A stretch of 64,000 nt of DNA from Streptomyces laurentii (GCA_002355495.1 AP017424.1:1922001-1986000), one strand, 5' to 3'; positions 8,026 through 16,998 are shown, counted from the first letter of the stretch. Made by a program: numbers and translations. The notes: generated by a model from the sequence alone, not told the origin.

Positions 8026-9387
8026 TTACAGCACCGGCAGGTTCTTGCGGCGTTCGAAGGCGGTGACCTCGGAGCGGTACTCCTCCCACTCCTGCTTCTT
8101 GTTGCGCAGGAAGAAGTCGAAGACGTGTTCGCCGAGCGTCTCCGCGACCAGTTCGCTGCGCTCCATCAGCGCGATCGACTCGCCCAGGTTCTGCGGCAGC
8201 GGCTCGATGCCCATCGCGCGGCGCTCGGCGTCGCTCAGCGCCCAGACGTCGTCGTCGGCGCCCGCCGGGAGTTCGTAGCCCTCCTCGATGCCCTTCAGAC
8301 CGGCGGCGAGCAGGACCGCGTACGTCAGGTACGGGTTGGCGCCGGAGTCGATGGAGCGGACCTCGACCCGGGAGGAGCCCGTCTTGCCCGGCTTGTACAT
8401 GGGCACGCGGATCAGCGCGGAGCGGTTGTTGTGGCCCCAGCAGATGTACGCCGGGGCCTCGCCGCCCGAGCCGGCGGTGCGGCCGGAGCCGCCCCAGATG
8501 CGCTTGTACGAGTTGACCCACTGGTTGGTGACCGCCGCCGTCTCCGCCGCGTGCCGCAGCAGGCCCGCGATGAAGGAACGCCCCACCTTGGACAGCTGGT
8601 ACTCGGCGCCCGACTCGTAGAACGCGTTGCGGTCGCCCTCGAAGAGGGAGAGGTGGGTGTGCATGCCCGAGCCCGGGAACTCGGAGAACGGCTTCGGCAT
8701 GAAGGTGGCCTGCACACCCTGTTCGAGCGCGACCTGCTTCATGATCAGCCGGAAGGTCATGATGTTGTCGGCCGTGGACAGCGCGTCCGCGTAGCGCAGG
8801 TCGATCTCCTGCTGGCCCGGCGCGCCCTCGTGGTGGCTGAACTCCACCGAGATGCCCATCGACTCCAGCATGGTGATCGCCTGCCGGCGGAAGTCCATGC
8901 CGACGTTCTGCGGGGTGTGGTCGAAGTAGCCGGAGTTGTCGGCCGGGGTCGGCCGGGAGCCGTCCAGCGGCTTGTCCTTCAGCAGGAAGAACTCGATCTC
9001 GGGGTGGGTGTAGAAGGTGAAGCCCAGGTCCGAGGTCTTGGCGAGGGCCCGCTTGAGGACGTAGCGCGGGTCCGCGAAGGACGGCGAGCCGTCCGGCATG
9101 AGGATGTCGCAGAACATCCGCGCGGTGCCCGGGGCCTCCGCGCGCCACGGCAGGATCTGGAACGTGCCGGGGTCCGGCTTGGCGATCATGTCGGACTCGT
9201 AGACCCGGGCGAAGCCCTCGATCGCCGAGCCGTCGAAGCCGATGCCCTCGTCGAAGGCCTGCTCCAGCTCGGCGGGTGCCACGGCGACCGACTTCAGGAA
9301 GCCCAGTACGTCCGTGAACCACAGCCGCACGAAACGGATGTCACGCTCCTCGAGCGTACGGAGCACAAACTCCTGCTGCTTGTCCAT
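8026..9387 (-). CDS. glnA2: Type I glutamine synthetase family protein, GlnA2-like (gamma-glutamylpolyamine synthetase type)
   Basis: A 453-residue GS-I fold protein starting MDKQQEFVLRTLEERDIRF. Visible family motifs are DGSAIEGF, EIEFFLLKD, the ATP-site strand FMPKPFSEFPGSGMHTHLSL, NSYKRI, and RVEVRSIDSGANPYL. The sequence matches the Streptomyces GlnA2 group far better than the housekeeping GlnA. In S. coelicolor, GlnA2 has been shown to glutamylate polyamines, and it lies in the same neighbourhood as glnE and nadE. The ATG at 9387 fits the known GlnA2 N-terminus. An in-frame ATG at 9399 has GAGG directly abutting it and is less likely. It stands alone, with its own promoter in the 9400-9671 gap. 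Confidence 0.9.
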   Translation of the reverse strand: MDKQQEFVLRTLEERDIRFVRLWFTDVLGFLKSVAVAPAELEQAFDEGIGFDGSAIEGFARVYESDMIAKPDPGTFQILPWRAEAPGTARMFCDILMPDGSPSFADPRYVLKRALAKTSDLGFTFYTHPEIEFFLLKDKPLDGSRPTPADNSGYFDHTPQNVGMDFRRQAITMLESMGISVEFSHHEGAPGQQEIDLRYADALSTADNIMTFRLIMKQVALEQGVQATFMPKPFSEFPGSGMHTHLSLFEGDRNAFYESGAEYQLSKVGRSFIAGLLRHAAETAAVTNQWVNSYKRIWGGSGRTAGSGGEAPAYICWGHNNRSALIRVPMYKPGKTGSSRVEVRSIDSGANPYLTYAVLLAAGLKGIEEGYELPAGADDDVWALSDAERRAMGIEPLPQNLGESIALMERSELVAETLGEHVFDFFLRNKKQEWEEYRSEVTAFERRKNLPVL

Positions 9388-9671
9388 TCTCACACCCATC
9401 CTCGCTGGTCAGGCCACCTGCTCCCACCGCCTCGGACGCATCGGGGGGCACATGGACAATCCCACCACATGGTTTCGGGCGATCGCACCCTCGTGTTGCG
9501 CGCTCATGTCGGCTCGATGTCGCACCCCCATAGTGCCCGCTCCGGTGTGACGCGCGTAACGCGGGACGGGTCCGGGACCGGTCCGGTACGGGCCGCCGGC
9601 CGGGCTTCCCGGTCAGCCGTTGCTCACCCGTTCGGCCCACAGAGGCCCTTCTGCCACTACGATCGGCGCCC

Positions 9672-10184
9672 ATGGGAGCCTTCCGGCTCGACGGCCCGCC
9701 CCGACACGCGCGTCCCCTGGCACTGGCGAGTGCCGTGGTGACGCTCCTCGGCGCGCTCGCGCTCTGCCTGGGGCTGCTCGGCGCCCCGGCCGCCGCCCGG
9801 GACCATCACGGGGCCCCGCACGACCGCTGGACGGCTGCCGCGCAGGCGGCCGTACGCGCGGAGATGGCGGCTGCCCCGGGCACGCCGGGGGCACTCGGTG
9901 CGCCAGGCGCACCGGGCGCGTTCGGGACACCGGGGCCGCTGGGCCGGACCGTACCGGCCTTCCGGGGCGAGCCGCGGTACAGCTGCCCGTACGAACCCGG
10001 CGGCTGCTCGCTCTTCCCCGCCCTCTCCCCCGTCGTGCTCGGCGCGCCGCCGCACGACGCGCCCCCGCACCTCGCGGGCCGGCTCCCCCAGCTCACCGCG
10101 CCGCACCTGACCGGCCGGGTGTCCCGGTCCGGCGCCCAGCCCCGTGCGCCGGACCTCCACGTCCTTCAAGTACTGCGGACGTAA
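9672..10184 (+). CDS. Exported low-complexity hypothetical protein
   Basis: A 170-residue protein of unknown function. A basic N-terminus (RLDGPPRHARPL) precedes a hydrophobic segment at about residues 17-40 that ends in APAAARD, so it is an exported or anchored protein. The middle holds a Gly-Pro-Ala repeat region (GALGAPGAPGAFGTPG) encoded by imperfect 9-base DNA repeats at 9873-9945. A SCPYEPGGCS pair of cysteines follows. The ATG at 9672 has TACGAT 8 nt upstream and no ribosome binding site, which suggests a leaderless message. It precedes the DUF3105 and DUF305 genes on the same strand and may be co-transcribed. Confidence 0.6.
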   Translation: MGAFRLDGPPRHARPLALASAVVTLLGALALCLGLLGAPAAARDHHGAPHDRWTAAAQAAVRAEMAAAPGTPGALGAPGAPGAFGTPGPLGRTVPAFRGEPRYSCPYEPGGCSLFPALSPVVLGAPPHDAPPHLAGRLPQLTAPHLTGRVSRSGAQPRAPDLHVLQVLRT

Positions 10185-10279
10185 GCCGCCGGGCGTGCGA
10201 AGGGCCGAGGGCCCCCGCACGCATCCGTTCGCCGTGTCTTTTTCCCGCTTCCGAAACTTTCCGAAGGACGACATTCACC

Positions 10280-10957
10280 ATGGCCGCGAACCGCTCCACC
10301 AACGCCGACCGCCGCGCCCGAATAGAGGAGATGCGCCGCGCCGAGCAGGCCCGCGAGCGCCGCAACCGCATCCTGACGATCGGCGTGTCCGCCGTCGTCG
10401 TGCTCAGCCTCGTCGGCTTCGGCGGCTGGGCGATCAACAAGCAGAGCGAGAAGAAGGACCAGGAGGCGGCCGCCGCCAAGGCCCCCATCGAGGGCGAGAA
10501 GGACTGGGACGCCAAGGACCTGGGCCGCAACCACGTCGAGACCCCCGTCACGTACAAGATGAACCCGCCGGTCGGCGGCGACCACCACCCGATCTGGCAG
10601 AACTGCAACGGCGACGTCTACGACAAGCCGCTGGCCAAGAACCACGCCGTGCACTCCCTGGAGCACGGCGCCGTGTGGGTGACGTACAACAAGAAGGCCG
10701 ACAAGGGCGACCTCGACAAGCTGAGCGCGAAGGTCAAGAAGACCCCGTACTCGCTGATGAGCCCGGTCGACGACCAGTCCGGCGCGATCATGCTGAGCGC
10801 CTGGGGCAAGCAGGTGACCGTGGACGGCGCGAGCGACCCGCGCGTCGACGCCTTCTTCACCAAGTACGTCAACGGCCCGCAGACGCCCGAGCCGGGCGCC
10901 GCCTGCACCGGTGGTGTCGACGCGAGCGGCCAGGGCGGCAAGGCGATGGGCCAGTGA
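10280..10957 (+). CDS. DUF3105 membrane-anchored protein
   Basis: A 225-residue protein. The N-terminus is highly charged (RRARIEEMRRAEQARERRNR). A single membrane helix follows at about residues 36-55, then an extracellular domain with the DUF3105 core: GGDHHPIWQNCNGDVYDKPL, NHAVHSLEHGAVWVTY and a closing Ala-Cys. The conserved His and Cys pattern suggests a metal- or redox-related extracytoplasmic role, but the family has no assigned activity. The ATG is 10280, with CCGAAGGAC upstream. The stop overlaps the start of the DUF305 gene (GTGA), so the two are translationally coupled. Confidence 0.85.
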   Translation: MAANRSTNADRRARIEEMRRAEQARERRNRILTIGVSAVVVLSLVGFGGWAINKQSEKKDQEAAAAKAPIEGEKDWDAKDLGRNHVETPVTYKMNPPVGGDHHPIWQNCNGDVYDKPLAKNHAVHSLEHGAVWVTYNKKADKGDLDKLSAKVKKTPYSLMSPVDDQSGAIMLSAWGKQVTVDGASDPRVDAFFTKYVNGPQTPEPGAACTGGVDASGQGGKAMGQ

Positions 10958-11589
10958 AACTGAACCGGACACAGTGGGCGTCCGTCACCGCCGTGGTCCT
11001 CGCGCTGCTGTTCGCCGGCGGCGCGGTCACCTTCGCCTCCGCCGACCGCTCCCCCAGGACCCACACGCCGACGACGGAGTCGGCGGACGCGGGCTTCGCC
11101 CGTGACATGTCGGTCCATCACCAGCAGGCCGTCGAGATGTCGTTCATCGTCCGCGACCGGACGACGGACGAGGACGTGCGCCGCCTCGCGTACGACATCG
11201 CCAACACCCAGGCCAACCAGCGCGGCATGATGCTGGGCTGGCTCGACCTGTGGCGGCTGCCGAAGGTGCAGGCCGACCAGGCGCCGATGGCCTGGATGGG
11301 CATGGGCGACATGAGCGCCGCCGACCCGGCCGCCGAGGACGGCGCGCTGATGCCCGGCATGGCCACCCGCACCCAACTGGACCAGCTGCGCAAGGCGTCC
11401 GGCCGCGAGGCCGAGGTGCTCTACCTGAAGCTGATGACCGAGCACCACAAGGGCGGCATCCACATGGCCCAGGGCTGCGTGGACAAGTGCGAGCCCGGCG
11501 TCGAGCGGGACCTCGCGCAGGGCATGGTCGACGGCCAGGCCGCCGAGATCAAGCTGATGGCGGACATGCTGAAGGCGCGCGGCGCGTAG
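10954..11589 (+). CDS. DUF305 secreted protein
   Basis: A 211-residue protein with an N-terminal signal or anchor helix (about residues 8-28). The DUF305 domain has the hallmark FARDMSVHHQQAVEMS and, later, LKLMTEHHKGGIHMAQG. These duplicated His-rich helices form a four-helix bundle in the family. Met-rich stretches (MAWMGMGDMS, MPGMATR) suggest copper or other soft-metal binding, but that is inference. Translation starts at GTG 10954 inside the stop codon of the DUF3105 gene. A strong double terminator follows. Confidence 0.87.
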   Translation: MKLNRTQWASVTAVVLALLFAGGAVTFASADRSPRTHTPTTESADAGFARDMSVHHQQAVEMSFIVRDRTTDEDVRRLAYDIANTQANQRGMMLGWLDLWRLPKVQADQAPMAWMGMGDMSAADPAAEDGALMPGMATRTQLDQLRKASGREAEVLYLKLMTEHHKGGIHMAQGCVDKCEPGVERDLAQGMVDGQAAEIKLMADMLKARGA

Positions 11590-11603
11590 CCTCGCCCGCC
11601 GTA

Positions 11604-11689
11604 CGGCCCGTACACACCTCGGACGCACGTGTACGGGCCGCCTGACGACGGCCCCCGTGACCCCGCTTTCCGCCGGGGTCGCGGGGGCC
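11604..11689 (+). terminator. Double hairpin terminator after the DUF3105-DUF305 pair
   Basis: First stem: CGGCCCGTACAC (11604-11615) with GTGTACGGGCCG (11629-11640), perfect 12 bp. Second stem: GGCCCCCGTGACCCCG (11650-11665) with CGGGGTCGCGGGGGCC (11674-11689), 16 bp with one wobble. Confidence 0.75.
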
Positions 11690-11876
11690 GCGTCACGCGC
11701 GGACAATGAAAGAGCCCGGGGGCGTGTGTACGACGGCGGTGCACGGATCGTCGCCTTCGCCGGAGTCCGCTGGAGGCGATGGCCGGTCGGCCGCGCACGG
11801 CGTACCACGACGTTCTGCAACGACGTTCGACAACGTTTCGACGACGTACCACGTGCGACGAAAGGGGCGCGAGTCC

Positions 11877-12299
11877 ATGACCACGGCGAAGGACATCATG
11901 CATCCGGGGGCCCAGTGGATCCCGGCTCACGAGACACTCGACCGCGCCGCCCAGCTGATGCGCGATCTCGACGTGGGCGCCCTGCCCATCGCCGACAGCA
12001 ACGAACGGCTCTGCGGGATCGTCACCGACCGCGACATCGTGGTCCGCTGCGTGGCCGAGGGCCACGACCCCGCGAAGATCACCTGCGGCGAACTGGCCCA
12101 GGGCACCCCACGCTGGATCGAGACCGGCGCGGACGTGACCGAGGTGCTCGACGAGATGCAGGGGCACCGGATCAAGCGGCTGCCGGTCATCGACGAGCAG
12201 AAGAAGCTCGTCGGCATGATCAGCGAGGCCGATCTGGCGCAGCATCTGACGGACGAGCAGCTGGCGAAGTTCGTCGAGAGCGTCTACACGACCCACTGA
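11877..12299 (+). CDS. Two-CBS-domain protein
   Basis: A 140-residue stand-alone CBS pair. The first CBS runs over ETLDRAAQLMRDLDVGALPI to GIVTDRDIVVR, the second over VTEVLDEMQGHRIKRLPVID to GMISEADLAQHL. Such Bateman modules bind adenine nucleotides and often act as stress-related energy sensors or in oligomers. There is no fused enzyme, so the partner is unknown. The ATG at 11877 has AAAGGGG (11861-11867) upstream. The leader at 11810-11850 contains several short CGACGT direct repeats. It is a single gene closed by its own terminator. Confidence 0.88.
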   Translation: MTTAKDIMHPGAQWIPAHETLDRAAQLMRDLDVGALPIADSNERLCGIVTDRDIVVRCVAEGHDPAKITCGELAQGTPRWIETGADVTEVLDEMQGHRIKRLPVIDEQKKLVGMISEADLAQHLTDEQLAKFVESVYTTH

Positions 12300-12322
12300 C
12301 GCCCTCGCTCCCTCCTCCTGTG

Positions 12323-12358
12323 GGCTCCGGGCCCCCGGCACGGCCGGGGCCCGGAGCC
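12323..12358 (+). terminator. Hairpin terminator after the CBS gene
   Basis: Perfect 13-bp stem GGCTCCGGGCCCC (12323-12335) with 12346-12358, loop of 10 nt. Confidence 0.75.
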
Positions 12359-12452
12359 TCGTCGGCTCCGACGGATCGTCAGTGATCGTCACGAGGCCGA
12401 TGACCGGCGTGTCCGAAAGAGTGCTCCTGCCGAAGGGGGCTCGCCGGGCGCA

Positions 12453-12469
12453 ATACGGGGTGGGGGTAT
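12453..12469 (+). promoter_or_regulatory. Candidate copper-repressor (CsoR-type) site
   Basis: ATACGGGGTGGGGGTAT has ATAC/GTAT ends and a G-rich core. This resembles the pseudo-palindromes bound by CsoR in actinobacteria, although the left half is G- rather than C-rich. It abuts the start of the DUF6153 gene in front of a copper oxidase. The assignment rests on resemblance and context. Confidence 0.3.
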
Positions 12470-12479
12470 GCTGCCCGGT

Positions 12480-12935
12480 ATGTCGGAGACGAGGCGGGCC
12501 CGGGGCGTGGAGCGGCTGTTGCTGCTCGCGGCGCTGCTGCTCGGCCTGGTCACGATGCACACGATGGGGCACGGGCCGACGGGGCATGACGCCTCGGCGC
12601 TGCCGCGGCTGGCGGCGTCCGCCGCCCAGGGGACTCAGGGACAGCACGGGCACCACGGCCTGACGCAACGACAGACGGCCGAGGCGGACTCCGCCGCCCC
12701 CGCCCCGTCGCACCACTCGAACGCGCCCTCCCACGGCACCGGCGGCCCGCTGGCCGTCTGCCTCGCCGTGCTCGGCGGGCTTGTGGTGGTACTCGGCGGC
12801 GCGCTGCTGCTCTGGGCGCGCCGCCGCCGGGCCGGGCGGCTCGGGGCGGGCCCGGCGGGCGTGCGCTGGATCGCGTGGCCGCAGCCGCCGCCGGGGCTCG
12901 CGGTCCTCGACCGGGTGGCGGTCCTGCGCATTTAG
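12480..12935 (+). CDS. DUF6153-family His-rich membrane protein
   Basis: A 151-residue protein with two membrane helices: residues about 13-28 after a basic N-terminus, and about 90-115. They are joined by a His-rich loop (HTMGHGPTGH, QHGHHG, HHSNAPSHG). The layout matches the small DUF6153 proteins that accompany copper-handling genes in Streptomyces. A role in metal binding at the membrane is inferred from the histidines and the downstream multicopper oxidase. The ATG at 12480 is preferred over 12468 because the GGTGGGGG stretch is then properly spaced. The gap to the oxidase is 64 bp, so an operon is likely. Confidence 0.75.
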   Translation: MSETRRARGVERLLLLAALLLGLVTMHTMGHGPTGHDASALPRLAASAAQGTQGQHGHHGLTQRQTAEADSAAPAPSHHSNAPSHGTGGPLAVCLAVLGGLVVVLGGALLLWARRRRAGRLGAGPAGVRWIAWPQPPPGLAVLDRVAVLRI

Positions 12936-12999
12936 GCGGAACGGGCTGGAGAAGCGTTCCCGTTTCCCTTCTCTCCTCGTACGAGAGGCGCGTTCCGCC

Positions 13000-14604
13000 A
13001 TGTCTTCCACCCCGTTCACCCGCCGTTCCGTCCTCGGCGCCGGGCTCGCCGCCGCGGGCACCGGTCTGCTCGCCGCCTGTTCGAGCGACCCGGCCCCGTC
13101 CCCGGGCGCCGCGTACGTCTCCCCGCGGGGCCCCGAGGTCGCCGCCGCCGAGGCCAAGCGCACTCCGGGCAAGGGCGGCCCGGTCCGTACCGTCAAGCTC
13201 ACCGCCACCCCCGCCACCGTGGACCTCGGCGCCGGCCGCACCGCCCGGACCTGGGCGTACGGGGACGTCCTGCCGGGCAAGGAGGTGCGGGTCACGGCGG
13301 GCGACACGCTGGCCCTCACCCTCGCCAACCACCTCCCCGACACGACTTCGCTGCACTGGCACGGCCTCGCCCTGCGCAACGACATGGACGGGGTGCCGAG
13401 CGTCACCCAGCCGGCGATCCGGCCGGGCGGGGAGTTCGCGTACCGCTTCACGGTCCCGCACCCCGGCACGTACTGGTTCCACCCGCACTCCGGCGTCCAG
13501 CAGGACCGGGGCCTGTACGCGCCGCTGATCGTCGAGGACCCGAAGGAGCCGCTCGGGTACGACAAGGAGTGGGTCGTCGTCCTCGACGACTGGGTCGACG
13601 GGATGGACGGCTCGACGCCGGAGGCCGTACTCGCCGAGCTGCGCAAGGGCATGGGCGGCATGGGCGGTGGCGAGGGACACGACATGGGGAGCATGCCGGG
13701 GATGGACCACGGCTCCATGTCGATGACCCGGTCCGGGGCGTCCAAGGCCTCGACTCCGCCCGCTCGGCCGACCGGCCCGTCCCGGATGATGATGGGCGCC
13801 ACCAGCGAACTGCTCGGCGGCGACGCGGGCGATGTGAAGTATCCGTACTACCTGGTCAACGGCCGGGTCCCGGACGCCCCGAGCGAGTTCACGGCCAAGC
13901 CCGGCGACCGGGTGCGGATCCGCATCGTCAACGCGGGCGGCGACACCGCCTTCCGCGTCGCGCTCGGCGGCCACGAGATGACGGTGACCCACACCGACGG
14001 CTTCCCCGTCACCCACGCGACGACCGACGCGCTGCTGCTCGGCATGGGCGAGCGCTACGACGTCCTCGTCACCGTCAAGGACGGCGTCTTCCCGCTCACC
14101 GCGCTCGCCGAGGGCAAGCGGGCCACCGGCCTCGCCCTGCTCCGCACCGGCAAGGGCGACGCGCCGGCCCCCGGCATCCGCCCGAAGGAACTGGACGGCC
14201 GGGTGCTCACCGCCGAACGCCTGAAGCCCGCCCCGGACACGGCCCTCGCGGCCCGCACCCCGGACCGGACGATCAAGATCCGGCTGACCGGCGGGATGAT
14301 GAAGTACGACTGGGGCTTCGACGGCAAGCCGTACGACCCGGCCCGGCGCTACGACGTCGAGGCGGGCGAGCGGGTCCGGATCGAGTTCACCAACGGCACG
14401 ACCATGTGGCACCCGCTCCACCTGCACGGCCACACCTTCGCCCTGGCCAACGGCGTCCGCAAGGACACCTCGATCATCCTGCCGGGCCGCAAGCTGACGA
14501 TGGACTTCGACACTGACAACCCGGGCCTGTGGATGATCCACTGCCACAACGTGTACCACTCGGAGTCGGGCATGATGACGACGCTCGGCTACCGCGCGAA
14601 GTAG
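13000..14604 (+). CDS. Multicopper oxidase, Tat/lipoprotein exported
   Basis: A 534-residue three-cupredoxin copper oxidase. The N-terminus TRRSVLGAGLAAAGTGLLAAC combines a twin-arginine motif with a lipobox Cys at residue 27, so it is probably exported folded and lipid-anchored. All four copper motifs are visible: HWHG, HPHSG, HPLHLHGH and the terminal HCHNVYHSESGMM with the type 1 Cys-His-Met set. A Met-rich insertion (MGGMGGGEGHDMGSMPGMDH) in the middle is typical of cuprous oxidases that detoxify Cu(I), such as CueO-like enzymes; the substrate is inferred. It follows the His-rich DUF6153 protein as a likely copper-stress operon. Confidence 0.92.
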   Translation: MSSTPFTRRSVLGAGLAAAGTGLLAACSSDPAPSPGAAYVSPRGPEVAAAEAKRTPGKGGPVRTVKLTATPATVDLGAGRTARTWAYGDVLPGKEVRVTAGDTLALTLANHLPDTTSLHWHGLALRNDMDGVPSVTQPAIRPGGEFAYRFTVPHPGTYWFHPHSGVQQDRGLYAPLIVEDPKEPLGYDKEWVVVLDDWVDGMDGSTPEAVLAELRKGMGGMGGGEGHDMGSMPGMDHGSMSMTRSGASKASTPPARPTGPSRMMMGATSELLGGDAGDVKYPYYLVNGRVPDAPSEFTAKPGDRVRIRIVNAGGDTAFRVALGGHEMTVTHTDGFPVTHATTDALLLGMGERYDVLVTVKDGVFPLTALAEGKRATGLALLRTGKGDAPAPGIRPKELDGRVLTAERLKPAPDTALAARTPDRTIKIRLTGGMMKYDWGFDGKPYDPARRYDVEAGERVRIEFTNGTTMWHPLHLHGHTFALANGVRKDTSIILPGRKLTMDFDTDNPGLWMIHCHNVYHSESGMMTTLGYRAK

Positions 14605-14636
14605 CGGGTCCGGAGTTCACGGACCCCGACGCCGGC

Positions 14637-14677
14637 GGCCGGTCACCGCGGCGCTCATCGCCGCGGCGCGACCGGCC
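14637..14677 (+). terminator. Hairpin terminator after the multicopper oxidase
   Basis: GGCCGGTC and CCGCGGCG (14637-14653) pair with CGCCGCGG and GACCGGCC (14659-14677). The stem is interrupted by a small bulge. Confidence 0.6.
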
Positions 14678-14782
14678 ACCGGCTCACGGCACTCCGGAAT
14701 CACTGCCGGCGACCGGCGGATCGCGGCTCGCGCTTTCGCGTCATCGGCCGCATCCGGACCCCATCCCGCGGAAACGGCGAGT

Positions 14783-15052
14783 CTAGAGAAGCAGCGAGCC
14801 GATCCTGGCGACGAAATTGGCGAACGCCACCACGGCCACCACACCGCCCAGGGCCCTGGCCATCCCTGCCGAGGTGAGACCGAGTGTTCCGAACCACGAG
14901 GGGGACATAAATCGATGGAATTCGTCGGCAACACCCCTGACATTCAGGAGCACCACAGCCCCAAAAGTCCCGACAAGGAAGAAAACAATCAGGGAAATAA
15001 TGCCGACATCGCCCGAGGACGCCATCTCCGAAGCAATCACGTGCGCAAGCAT
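14783..15052 (-). CDS. Small two-helix membrane protein, unknown
   Basis: An 89-residue protein starting MLAHVIASEMASSGDVG. It has one strong hydrophobic segment at about residues 18-37 (IISLIVFFLVGTFGAVVLLN) and a second at about 64-82. No family was recognised. The region is less GC-rich than its neighbours (runs such as AAAGAAAACAATCAGG on the + strand), which hints at a lateral origin or relaxed selection. The ATG at 15052 has GGGG 7 nt upstream. A longer frame to 15151 lacks a good start signal. It is divergent from nadE. Confidence 0.5.
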   Translation of the reverse strand: MLAHVIASEMASSGDVGIISLIVFFLVGTFGAVVLLNVRGVADEFHRFMSPSWFGTLGLTSAGMARALGGVVAVVAFANFVARIGSLLL

Positions 15053-15213
15053 ATGATCCCCCGGATATCCGAGAGGGCATGCCGCCCGGCCGGATCCGTC
15101 AAGGCGCAGGCCGGTCAGGCTTGATGGACGGGTCGTCGTGGCCGTCGGCACAGCCGTTCATCCGAGCCGGAGGGACGTAACGCGTCGGAAACCCATAACG
15201 TCGGGTTGACGAT

Positions 15214-15219
15214 TAGACT
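15214..15219 (+). promoter_or_regulatory. -10 element of nadE, leaderless transcript likely
   Basis: TAGACT ends 6 nt before the GTG start of nadE, which puts the predicted transcription start at or next to the start codon. The same TTAGACT string precedes map at the same distance. Confidence 0.45.
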
Positions 15220-15225
15220 GGGGGC

Positions 15226-16998
15226 GTGTCTCAGCGACGACAGCTACGACTCGCGCTTCAGCAGATCGACTCGACCGTCGGGGATCTCCACGGGAACGCG
15301 GAGGCCGTCCTCCGCTGGACCCGGCGGGCCGCCGAGGGCGGTGCGCATCTGGTCGCGTTTCCCGAGATGGCGCTGACCGGGTATCCGGTCGAGGATCTGG
15401 CGCTGCGGCCCTCGTTCGTCGAGGCGTCCCGGGACGCCCTGTGGGCGCTCGCCGGGCGGCTGAACGGCGAAGGGCTCGGGGAGCTTCCGGTGGTGGTCGG
15501 GTATCTCGACCGGTCCGAGCGGGACGAGCCGCGGCTCGGGCGGCCCGCCGGGTCGCCGCTGAACGCGGCGGCGGTGCTGCACCGGGGCGAGGTGGTGCTG
15601 CGGTTCGCCAAGCATCATCTGCCCAACTACGGCGTCTTCGACGAGTACCGCTACTTCGTGCGCGGCGACACCCTGCCCGTGATCCGCGTGCGCGGCGTCG
15701 ACGTCGCCCTCGCGATCTGCGAGGACCTGTGGCAGGACGGCGGCCGGGTGCCGGCGGCGCGGGCCGCGCGCGCCGGGCTGCTCCTGTCGGTCAACGCCTC
15801 GCCGTACGAGCGGAACAAGGACGACACCCGCCTCGCGCTGGTCCGCACCCGGGCGCGGGAGGCCGGCTGTGCCACGGCGTACGTGGCGATGACCGGCGGC
15901 CAGGACGAGCTGGTCTTCGACGGCGACTCGATCGTCGTCGACGCGGAGGGCGAAGTCCTGGCGCGCGCCCCGCAGTTCACCGAGACCTCCCTCCTCATCG
16001 ACCTCGACCTGCCGGCCACCGACCCCGCGGCGCCCGAGCCCGGGAGCGTCGTGGACGACGGGCTGCGGATCGAGCGGGCGGTGCTGCCGGCCGAGCCGTC
16101 GCCCGCGTACGCGCCGGCCGAGACCGGCGGGGTGGCCGAGCCGCTCGACGATCTCGCGGAGGTGTACGCGGCGCTGGTGACGGGGCTGCGCGCGTACGTC
16201 ACCAAGAACGGGTTCCGGTCCGTCCTCATCGGTCTGTCCGGCGGGATCGACTCGGCGCTGGTCGCCGCGATCGCCTGCGACGCCCTCGGAGCCGCGCAGG
16301 TGTACGGGGTGTCGATGCCGTCCGCGTACTCCTCGGGCCACTCCCGCGACGACGCCGCCGAGCTGGCCCACCGTACCGGGCTCCCCTTCCGTACCGTCTC
16401 GATCGAGCCGATGTTCGACGCGTACATGGGCGCGCTCGGCCTGACCGGGCTCGCCGAGGAGAACCTGCAGGCCCGGCTGCGCGGCACGCTGCTGATGGGG
16501 CTGTCCAACCAGGAGGGCCATCTCGTCCTCGCGCCCGGCAACAAGTCCGAGCTGGCGGTGGGGTATTCGACGCTGTACGGCGACGCGGTCGGCGCGTACG
16601 GGCCCATCAAGGACGTCTACAAATCCGACGTCTACCGCCTCGCCCGCTGGCGCAACGCCACGGCCGAGGCGCGCGGCGAGGCCCCGCCCATCCCGGAGCA
16701 CACCCTCACCAAGCCCCCGAGCGCCGAACTCCGCCCCGGCCAGGTCGACACGGACTCGCTGCCCGACTACGACGTCCTCGACCGGGTCCTGGAGCTGTAC
16801 GTCGACCGCGACCGGGGCCGCGACGAGATCGTCGCGGCGGGCTTCGACGAGGAACTGGTCACGCGCACGCTGCGGATGGTCGACACGGCCGAGTACAAGC
16901 GCCGCCAGTACCCGCCGGGCACCAAGATCTCCGCGAAGGGCTTCGGCAAGGACCGCCGGCTTCCGATCACCAACCAGTGGCGGGAGAGACGCGGTTGA
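15226..16998 (+). CDS. nadE: Glutamine-dependent NAD+ synthetase
   Basis: A 590-residue fusion of an N-terminal nitrilase-type glutaminase with a C-terminal NAD synthetase. The glutaminase triad is visible as VAFPEMALTGYP (Glu), FAKHHLPNYGVFDEYRYF (Lys) and LAICEDLW (Cys). The synthetase half has the ATP-pyrophosphatase loop SGGIDSAL, then APGNKSELAVGYSTLYGD and the C-terminal TNQWR. It makes NAD+ from deamido-NAD+, ATP and glutamine, the last step of NAD synthesis, in the cytoplasm. The GTG at 15226 directly follows a -10 element, so translation is probably leaderless. Length is normal for the actinobacterial enzyme. Confidence 0.95.
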   Translation: MSQRRQLRLALQQIDSTVGDLHGNAEAVLRWTRRAAEGGAHLVAFPEMALTGYPVEDLALRPSFVEASRDALWALAGRLNGEGLGELPVVVGYLDRSERDEPRLGRPAGSPLNAAAVLHRGEVVLRFAKHHLPNYGVFDEYRYFVRGDTLPVIRVRGVDVALAICEDLWQDGGRVPAARAARAGLLLSVNASPYERNKDDTRLALVRTRAREAGCATAYVAMTGGQDELVFDGDSIVVDAEGEVLARAPQFTETSLLIDLDLPATDPAAPEPGSVVDDGLRIERAVLPAEPSPAYAPAETGGVAEPLDDLAEVYAALVTGLRAYVTKNGFRSVLIGLSGGIDSALVAAIACDALGAAQVYGVSMPSAYSSGHSRDDAAELAHRTGLPFRTVSIEPMFDAYMGALGLTGLAEENLQARLRGTLLMGLSNQEGHLVLAPGNKSELAVGYSTLYGDAVGAYGPIKDVYKSDVYRLARWRNATAEARGEAPPIPEHTLTKPPSAELRPGQVDTDSLPDYDVLDRVLELYVDRDRGRDEIVAAGFDEELVTRTLRMVDTAEYKRRQYPPGTKISAKGFGKDRRLPITNQWRERRG

